A stretch of 19,042 nt of DNA, taken from assembly GCA_030638205.1 (NCBI GenBank), contig DAOWFB010000036.1:1-19042 (forward strand), in the 5' to 3' direction. A program made the translations under genes and the position numbers. The notes below the pieces were generated by a model. It was not told the DNA's origin and ran no database searches. It was given only the letters and a program-made list of their open reading frames with translations. Positions 13,658 to 19,042 of the stretch are shown here, piece by piece; position 1 is the first letter of the stretch, and every line of letters begins with the position of its first letter. The stretch is from Thalassospiraceae bacterium. Lineage in GTDB: Bacteria; Pseudomonadota; Alphaproteobacteria; Rhodospirillales; Magnetovibrionaceae.

Positions 13658-15187
13658 TTAAGCAAGCTCATCGGTTGCAATGTGGTAATTGGGATCTTCG
13701 ATTACGTTTACCTCGACCAGGTCTTTGGCCCGGTGCAGCAGTTTGCGGCATTCGGGGCTAAGATGACGCAGATGCAAACGCTTACCCCGGCGCTGATAGC
13801 GTTCGGCCAAGGTATCAATGGCTTCAAGCCCGGAATGATCGGCGACGCGCGAGTTTTTAAAATCAACCACCACATCATCGGGGTCGTTTTCCGGGTCGAA
13901 CAAATCCCTAAATCCCGTTACCGAACCAAAAAATAACGGACCTTGAACTTCGTATATTTTACCGCCCTGTTCATTGACGGTTGTGGTCGCCATCATTCGT
14001 GTTGCATTGCCCCATGCATAAACAAGGGCTGAAACTATAACGCCGACAACCACGGCTATTGCCAAATCGGTAAATACGGTTACGCCAGATACCAAAATAA
14101 GAACAAAAGCATCTGATTTTGGTATCTTGCTAAGTATCCTAAAGCTAGACCATTCAAACGTACCAATAACAACCACCATCATTACGCCGACCAATGCCGC
14201 CAATGGGATCATTTCAATTAGGTTTGATGCAAACAATATAAAACCAAGCAAAAATAATGCCGCCGAAATACCCGATGCCCTGCCCCGTCCGCCGGAATTA
14301 ACGTTAATCATCGATTGACCAATCATGGCGCAACCGCCCATGCCGCCAAAAAACCCGGTTACAACATTGGCCGTGCCTTGGCCGACACATTCGCGATTAC
14401 CTTGACCACGGGTATCGGTAATTTCATCAATCACCGTCAATGTAAGCAGGCTTTCAATTAAGCCAATGGCCGCCAGAATAAATGCATAAGGCAATATTAT
14501 TATCAATGTTTCCATGGTTAGGGGAACCATTGGAATGCTAAATTGCGGCAGTCCGCCGGCAATTGATGCCATGTCGCCCACCGTTCTAACATCAAGATCG
14601 AACCCAAGGGTAATTGCGCTAATGGCCAATATTGCAACCAACGGGGCGGGAACGGCATTGGTCAATTTTGGCAATAACATAATTATGGCTATGGCCAGCG
14701 CCACTAAGCCTAGCATCATATAAAGCTGGCTTCCGGCCATCCATTCATAGCCGCCACCCGTGGTTGGCACCTGAAACTGCCCTAGCTGGGCAAGAAAAAT
14801 TACTATGGCCAGTCCGTTAACAAAGCCCAGCATTACCTGATGGGGTACCATGCGAATATATTTACCAAGCTTAAGAACACCCGCCAGAATTTGTATCAGC
14901 CCCATTAAAACAACAGTGGCAAATAGGTATTGCACGCCGTGTTCAGCAACAAGCGATACCATCACCACCGCAAGTGCGCCCGTTGCACCCGATATCATGC
15001 CCGGCCGGCCACCGATTAGGGCCGTAATAAGCCCAACCATAAATGCGGCATAAAGCCCCGATAACGGATGAACACCGGCAACAAACGAAAATGCCACGGC
15101 TTCGGGCACCAATGCCAATGCCACGGTCAGGCCCGACAATAAATCGGCCTTCATTGAGATAGCCTTGCGGTAATGAATTTCAAACAT
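13658..15187 (-). CDS. SulP family anion transporter with STAS domain
   Basis: This inner-membrane secondary transporter of sulfate, bicarbonate or a similar anion has 509 residues. The transmembrane core (about 15-395) begins with GLTVALALVPEAVAF, a family signature. Its centre has IGLIESLLTLTVIDEITDTR and then the NRECVGQGTANVVTGFFGG and MIGQSMINVNSGGRGR segments that define bacterial SulP proteins. A C-terminal cytoplasmic STAS domain (about 408-495) contains FKNSRVADHSGLEAI. A weakly supported alternative start is Met12. The gene is 121 bp downstream of a PAS histidine kinase on the same strand. A possible weak terminator in that gap means co-transcription is uncertain. The anion transported cannot be assigned from sequence. 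Confidence 0.9.
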   Translation of the reverse strand: MFEIHYRKAISMKADLLSGLTVALALVPEAVAFSFVAGVHPLSGLYAAFMVGLITALIGGRPGMISGATGALAVVMVSLVAEHGVQYLFATVVLMGLIQILAGVLKLGKYIRMVPHQVMLGFVNGLAIVIFLAQLGQFQVPTTGGGYEWMAGSQLYMMLGLVALAIAIIMLLPKLTNAVPAPLVAILAISAITLGFDLDVRTVGDMASIAGGLPQFSIPMVPLTMETLIIILPYAFILAAIGLIESLLTLTVIDEITDTRGQGNRECVGQGTANVVTGFFGGMGGCAMIGQSMINVNSGGRGRASGISAALFLLGFILFASNLIEMIPLAALVGVMMVVVIGTFEWSSFRILSKIPKSDAFVLILVSGVTVFTDLAIAVVVGVIVSALVYAWGNATRMMATTTVNEQGGKIYEVQGPLFFGSVTGFRDLFDPENDPDDVVVDFKNSRVADHSGLEAIDTLAERYQRRGKRLHLRHLSPECRKLLHRAKDLVEVNVIEDPNYHIATDELA

Positions 15188-15236
15188 GGTTTTGCTTACT
15201 ATTTAAGGGGTGCGGCTTTGATGCGGGAAAACTTAC

Positions 15237-15267
15237 AAAAGGGGCTGATATCAGGTGCTATGGCCCC
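15237..15267 (-). terminator. Possible weak terminator between kinase and SulP genes
   Basis: On the minus strand GGGGC (complement of 15263-15267) can pair with GCCCC (complement of 15241-15245) around a 17-base loop that holds the palindrome TGATATCA. Four T follow. The stem is only 5 bp, so it may be leaky or not a terminator at all. Confidence 0.3.
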
Positions 15268-15308
15268 GGTCAACCAATGGTGGCGGTTAAATTCTTTTAA
15301 ATGCTTTC

Positions 15309-17048
15309 TCAAGCCGCCCGTTCACGCTTGCGCGCAGGCAGGGTGATTATAAATTTCGCCCCAGTAGCCGTATTTTCGGCTTCTATCCTGCCTCCCATTT
15401 CGGCAATTATGCCATAACTAATGGAAAGCCCCAGCCCGGTGCCCTGACCCACTTCTTTAGTGGTGTAAAATGGTTCAAAAATACGGGGCAAATGTTCGGG
15501 ATCAATGCCGCCGCCACTATCTTCTACTTCGATGCTAACGCATTCACTGTCATCATCTGAATTAACCTTGAACATAATATGTTTATTGCCATTATTATCT
15601 TTCATCGCATCACGGGCGTTGGTTAGCAAATTAAGTAGCACTTGTTCTATTTGTATTTGATTGCCAAGAATTAAATTATCTTCTTCATCTGCAGTTGTTG
15701 TGACATCAATATTTGCAAGACGTAATTGTTCGCCCATCAAACCCATCGCCCCATTAATTATATTAACAGGGATTAATGGCTCTGTATCGCTAGCTGCGGT
15801 GCGTCCGAAAATTCGCATATGGTCAATAATAGACGCTGCGCGTTCAACCATTGAATCTACTTTGTTCAACTTGTCGTTAAGGTGGTCTACGTCTAGCTTG
15901 TTATTTTTTAATTTATTTTTTAAATTACCCACCGCCATGCGAATAACATTTAAGGGCTGGTTCAATTCATGGGCAACGCCCGTTGCCATTTCACCCAGCG
16001 TTGCCATTTTGGACGATTGAATTAATTGCTCTTGCATTGATTTGCGTTCGGTAATGTCCTGCACCACACCTAACATGTTAAGCGGACTGCCGGCATCATC
16101 GCGCACAACATCGCCACTTTCATGCAGCCAGTGAACCGTTCCATCGGGCCACAGGGTGCGATGTTCAATATTATATTCGGCACCGGTTTCAACGCAGGCA
16201 GTTACTGCATCGGTTACCATTTGACGGTCATCGGGGTGGATGGAGCCAACAAAATTATCATACGTGGTTTCAAGCTCGTCCTTTTTATACCCAAACAAGG
16301 GGGCAATGCGGTCCGACCAATACAATTCACCAGTTTTAACATTCCAGTCCCAGGTTCCGATGTTGGCAAATTCCTGGCTTTTGTTAAAACGGGTCTGGCT
16401 TTTTTCAAGCTGTGCAAACGGAACAGAAAATTTACGCGACGCATAGACGCCAACAACAATCATTAATAACGTAAGCACGGCAATAATAGTGCCGGATATT
16501 ATAAATGGCTGATAAACCTCATCCGTATCAATTTTTGCAACCAAACCAATATTCAAGATGCCAACCGAAGCATAGGATGCCAAAACCTGATTGCCCTTGT
16601 AATCAATGGCAATAATTTCACCAGTTTCACCGTTCAGCGCACGCTGCATGGGCTCGGGAATAAATGGCGGCACCTGAAAATTTACATCACCGTCAAATCT
16701 GGGTTTTTGCAATATGGCAATTTCCCCATTAATCAATTTACCAATTACAAATTCACCGGTTTCACCGAACCCACCAAGCGATTTATGGGCATCGACAATT
16801 TGGCCCATGGTCGCAACAAACGAACCATCGGGATGGGCAGCTTCTCCGTGTTCCACATCAAACTTGGCAACCGCCTCCATCAGTCTGGCCTGCACGTTTA
16901 CAATTTGTTTTAATCTGGATTTATCTTCGTCAATGGCTGCACTAAACAAGGTTGCGGTTGAGGCACCTGCGGTGGCAACGCCAATAAGACAAATTAGCAA
17001 TGGCAGCATCACTGTCGGCTTGCTTAAAAAGTTTCTTTTTTTATTCAT
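15309..17048 (-). CDS. Membrane histidine kinase with periplasmic sensor and PAS domain
   Basis: This is a sensor kinase of 579 residues from the chosen ATG. A first membrane span (about 12-34), a periplasmic Cache-like sensor region (about 37-180) and a second span (about 182-202) lead to a PAS domain (about 228-337). That domain begins GTWDWNVKTGELYWSDR and ends DITERK. The HisKA phospho-acceptor is His360 in GVAHELNQPLN, the NtrB/DctB-like subtype. The HATPase has NLLTNARD (473-480), DSGGGI (510-515) and GTGLGL (536-541). There is no receiver domain. An upstream in-frame start at 17117 would overlap the preceding gene by 56 bp and add a non-signal-like extension, so the ATG at 17048, 13 bp after that gene's stop, is preferred. 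Tight coupling to the receiver-kinase gene upstream suggests they work in one pathway. Confidence 0.88.
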   Translation of the reverse strand: MNKKRNFLSKPTVMLPLLICLIGVATAGASTATLFSAAIDEDKSRLKQIVNVQARLMEAVAKFDVEHGEAAHPDGSFVATMGQIVDAHKSLGGFGETGEFVIGKLINGEIAILQKPRFDGDVNFQVPPFIPEPMQRALNGETGEIIAIDYKGNQVLASYASVGILNIGLVAKIDTDEVYQPFIISGTIIAVLTLLMIVVGVYASRKFSVPFAQLEKSQTRFNKSQEFANIGTWDWNVKTGELYWSDRIAPLFGYKKDELETTYDNFVGSIHPDDRQMVTDAVTACVETGAEYNIEHRTLWPDGTVHWLHESGDVVRDDAGSPLNMLGVVQDITERKSMQEQLIQSSKMATLGEMATGVAHELNQPLNVIRMAVGNLKNKLKNNKLDVDHLNDKLNKVDSMVERAASIIDHMRIFGRTAASDTEPLIPVNIINGAMGLMGEQLRLANIDVTTTADEEDNLILGNQIQIEQVLLNLLTNARDAMKDNNGNKHIMFKVNSDDDSECVSIEVEDSGGGIDPEHLPRIFEPFYTTKEVGQGTGLGLSISYGIIAEMGGRIEAENTATGAKFIITLPARKRERAA

Positions 17049-17061
17049 AGGTTTGCCCAAT

Positions 17062-18291
17062 TCAACCTTGTGGAAGGTTGATGCTAACGGTGGTGCCAAC
17101 GCCGGGCGTGCTGTCAATTTCCAAATTACCGCCCTGTAGCTCGGCCAACATTATGGCAAGGCTAAGACCAATGCCGGAACCTTCGGATTTGCGGGTAAGG
17201 CTGCCGTCCACCTGCATTAGGGGTTTTTTTGCAATTACAATGTCATCGCTGCTCATCCCGCAACCGTGGTCGGTTACAAATATTACAACAGTGTCATCAT
17301 TGGATTTTGTCCCAATTATTATTTCTGTACCATCAGGGGAAAATTTGATTGCATTATCAACCAAACAACCAAGGGCGCGCGCCAGCATTGCATGATCGGT
17401 AATTATAGTTTGGCTTTGATCTAAATCATCTATGCGAATGGATATGTTTTTTTCTTTGGCCATGGCGGCATATTGTCCGAAAATATTATTAAGCACGTCA
17501 GTCAGAATAATTTCATCCATGCGCGCCTTGCGTTCGCCGGAAAGGGTTTCGGAAAATTCCAGTATGTTTTCGATGGTATCCGAAAGACGATTGCCGGAAT
17601 CAATAATATGATCCAAATATTCATAGATTGATTTATCGTGGTGTCCTTTTAGTTTGTCCTGCAAAAATCCGGCGAAACCGTTAATTGCGTTTAATGGTGT
17701 GCGCAATTCGTGACCCATGGTTGACATGAACTGGTCTTTAATATGGTTTGCGGTATTTAGCTTTTGCATCGCTTGTTTAAGTTCTGCGGTTTTAAGATCG
17801 ACCTCAGCTTCAAGCCTTTTGTTAAAATTGCGTTCTCCTTGGCGCAGATGAACCATTTCGCCGGCACGGCGTACCGAATGCAGCAAATGATCAGACGATA
17901 ACGGCTTGGTTAAAAAATCTTCTGCCCCTATTTGCAATGCTTCCACTGCTTCCTTCATTCCGGCATGTCCGGTAACAACAATTACAAAAAGGTCGCGCTC
18001 TTTATTATCAATTCCCGCCTTCATTTGCCGGGCCATTTCCAGGCCATCCATGCCGGGCATTCGTATATCGGTTACAACAACACCAATTTCAGGGTCAGCA
18101 CTAACAATATCAATGGCGTTTTGGGCATTATGGGCAGAAAGACATTCAATGCCTTCGTCTTCAAGCTGTTCGACAACCTCTTCGACGATATCTGGCTCGT
18201 CATCAACGATTAGAACCTTGGTGTTGCTTACCAACCCACTAGCCACAAATTCTTTTATGTTGTTGGTAGGTGATTCCAAGACTTGCTCCAT
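17062..18291 (-). CDS. Receiver-histidine kinase hybrid (receiver first, cytosolic)
   Basis: This soluble signalling protein of 409 residues has its receiver at the N-terminus. The receiver (about 24-145) keeps all key residues: Asp30-Asp31, phospho-acceptor Asp75 (VTDIRMPG), Thr107 and Lys129 (TKPL). A coiled-coil-like helix (about 150-185) leads to HisKA with His194 in GHELRTPLNAINGF. The HATPase domain has DNAIKFSP (312-319), DHGCGM (341-346) and GSGIGL (371-376). There is no membrane span and no DNA-binding domain. Receiver-first kinases are usually controlled by phosphorylation from another kinase; the gene 13 bp downstream encodes a membrane histidine kinase that could be that donor. 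This is the first gene of the block and its promoter should lie in 18292-18716. No strong ribosome site is seen. Confidence 0.88.
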   Translation of the reverse strand: MEQVLESPTNNIKEFVASGLVSNTKVLIVDDEPDIVEEVVEQLEDEGIECLSAHNAQNAIDIVSADPEIGVVVTDIRMPGMDGLEMARQMKAGIDNKERDLFVIVVTGHAGMKEAVEALQIGAEDFLTKPLSSDHLLHSVRRAGEMVHLRQGERNFNKRLEAEVDLKTAELKQAMQKLNTANHIKDQFMSTMGHELRTPLNAINGFAGFLQDKLKGHHDKSIYEYLDHIIDSGNRLSDTIENILEFSETLSGERKARMDEIILTDVLNNIFGQYAAMAKEKNISIRIDDLDQSQTIITDHAMLARALGCLVDNAIKFSPDGTEIIIGTKSNDDTVVIFVTDHGCGMSSDDIVIAKKPLMQVDGSLTRKSEGSGIGLSLAIMLAELQGGNLEIDSTPGVGTTVSINLPQG

Positions 18292-18716
18292 TGATTTGCC
18301 TCCAATTTTCTTTACTTAATTACTCATATGGTTATTACCGCATGAAATTCCCACGAATAATCCACGCTGCTTCACCACTACTTCACCCCAATACTTCACT
18401 CCAATACTCCAATATTAAGAGCAAGGGACGTGCCAAGATTGTGCCGAGGGCTTGATTGTTATTTATTGTTAATAATCAGCTAGTTGCTAAATGGAGGTGC
18501 CGATTAAAAGCGCAATAATTTTGCAAAATGCAAATAAGGCCCGTGACCGGTCTTATTTTGCGTGCCTGTCGTAGGACAGCACATATTTCTTCTATGTCAA
18601 TAATAGAGCCAAAAAAGCACGGAAAACGATCACCCTGACAATGTTTGTGCGGGGTTTGTGCGGGCTTAACTTTCAAGGGCGTTCTTGATTTAATTTACGT
18701 GTTCTCGGAAAATAAA
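18292..18716. other. Intergenic spacer between kinase block and tRNA
   Basis: This 425-bp spacer holds no convincing gene on either strand. It contains a short degenerate tandem of ACTTCACYCCAAT-like units (about 18373-18413). At 18518-18582 there are three contiguous dyads: the 12-bp palindrome ATTTTGCAAAAT (18518-18529), a 12-bp bulged hairpin (arms 18530-18541 and 18549-18561), and a hairpin pairing GTGC..TGTC with GACAGCAC (18562-18582). These could terminate the rpoD-tRNA transcript, act as operators for the kinase block, or form a small RNA. Confidence 0.5.
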
Positions 18717-18793
18717 TGGTGGGCCCGGCAGGACTCGAACCTGCGACCAGACCGTTATGAGCGGCCGGCTCTAACCAGCTGAGCTACAGGCCC
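18717..18793 (-). tRNA. tRNA-Ile (anticodon CAU, lysidine-type)
   Basis: This is a complete 77-nt cloverleaf on the minus strand. The acceptor stem GGGCCTG/CGGGCCC has one G-U pair, and the D arm is GCTC/GAGC. The anticodon stem GGCCG/CGGTC carries loop CTCATAA with anticodon CAT, and the T arm is GCAGG-TTCGAGT-CCTGC. The discriminator is A and the 3' CCA is genomically encoded. The TGGTCGC variable region and GGGCC acceptor match tRNA-Ile2, whose C34 is converted to lysidine by TilS to read AUA, rather than elongator tRNA-Met. Automatic tools may call it Met because of the CAU anticodon. The position just downstream of rpoD on the same strand suggests shared transcription. Confidence 0.88.
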
Positions 18794-18850
18794 ACCGTGG
18801 GCGTTGGGGAGACTTTTTCCCCAGCCCGATATTGTTTTAGCTTCCAAATA

Positions 18851-19042
18851 TTAATAGTCAAGGAAACTACGCAGTTTGCGCGAGCGCGAAGGATGTTTTA
18901 GCTTGCGCAATGCTTTGGCTTCGATTTGGCGAATACGTTCACGGGTTACGCTAAACTGTTGGCCGACCTCTTCCAACGTGTGGTCGGTGTTCATGCCGAT
19001 ACCAAAACGCATACGCAATACGCGCTCTTCACGCGGGGTCAG
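18851..19042 (-). CDS. rpoD: RNA polymerase primary sigma factor RpoD, C-terminal end (partial)
   Basis: Only the last 63 residues of sigma-70 are present; the gene runs off the right edge of the window. The segment is region 4: LTPREERVLRMRFGIG, then the helix-turn-helix that recognises the -35 element (TLEEVGQQFSVTRERIRQIEAKALRKL in context), ending in RSFLDY. This directs the housekeeping RNA polymerase to promoters. The stop is 57 bp before the tRNA. The hairpin TGGGGA/TCCCCA (18805-18823) in that gap has no T-run, so read-through into the tRNA is plausible. Confidence 0.95.
   Translation of the reverse strand: MTPREERVLRMRFGIGMNTDHTLEEVGQQFSVTRERIRQIEAKALRKLKHPSRSRKLRSFLDY

Noticed and set aside
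14641..15187. SulP considered as a dedicated sulfate or selenate permease partnering the ABC importer
   Set aside because: The family carries several anions and sequence alone does not show the substrate. The two transporter loci are 9 kb apart on opposite strands.
18476..18676. Minus-strand frame of 66 codons in the spacer before the kinase block
   Set aside because: It overlaps the three structured dyads, lacks a ribosome site and has a protein composition typical of random sequence.
18805..18823. TGGGGA/TCCCCA hairpin considered as the rpoD terminator
   Set aside because: In the direction of rpoD transcription it is followed by C- and G-rich sequence, not a T-run.

Overview
The window looks like chromosomal DNA of an alphaproteobacterium, possibly a Rhodospirillales-like marine or aquatic lineage. 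The evidence is a DUF3126 protein (a family largely confined to Alphaproteobacteria), a receiver protein carrying the alphaproteobacterial 'YFGPxRRRR' tail motif, an MlaA lipoprotein, and a tRNA-Ile(CAU) directly downstream of rpoD. Composition is mid-GC with AT-rich spacers. I see no insertion sequence, CRISPR array, phage gene or replication origin.

Layout, left to right. (1) A plus-strand mlaA lipoprotein gene (188-1102) ends at a structured, probably bidirectional terminator (1121-1216). (2) A plus-strand three-gene ABC operon follows: binding protein, unusually compact ATPase and double-length fused permease (1297-4342). It belongs to the PhnDCE-like family predicted to import selenate or a related oxyanion. 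(3) Converging on it with an 18-bp overlap is a membrane histidine kinase whose periplasmic Tll0287-like domain carries a c-type heme motif (4325-6199). (4) A spacer holds a triple 16-bp tandem repeat and a 54-residue unidentified reading frame. (5) A minus-strand run contains a receiver protein whose phospho-acceptor Asp is replaced by Glu, a thioredoxin-fold [2Fe-2S] ferredoxin and ettA. (6) A divergent membrane-anchored cytochrome c lies beside an unidentified single-span membrane protein. (7) A minus-strand cspA-DUF3126 unit has a structured leader and a strong terminator. (8) A plus-strand NAD(P)-dependent extended SDR gene follows. (9) A minus-strand signalling and transport block reads receiver-histidine kinase, then PAS membrane histidine kinase, then SulP anion transporter. 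(10) A 425-bp spacer with contiguous dyads is followed by tRNA-Ile(CAU) and the 3' end of rpoD, cut by the window edge.

How the genes may work together: the window is rich in anion transport (selenate-type ABC, SulP) and in redox or signal sensing (heme-c kinase, two further kinases, a degenerate receiver, [2Fe-2S] ferredoxin, cytochrome c). None of the signalling proteins has a recognisable DNA-binding output domain here, so their targets must lie elsewhere. The most unusual observations are the Glu-for-Asp receiver overlapping the ferredoxin gene, the ATPase lacking about 20 residues between Walker A and Q-loop, the heme-c kinase abutting the oxyanion transporter, and mutually exclusive hairpins in the cspA leader. 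No clearly new multi-gene system can be proved from sequence alone. All functional assignments are from motif and family recognition, without database searches.
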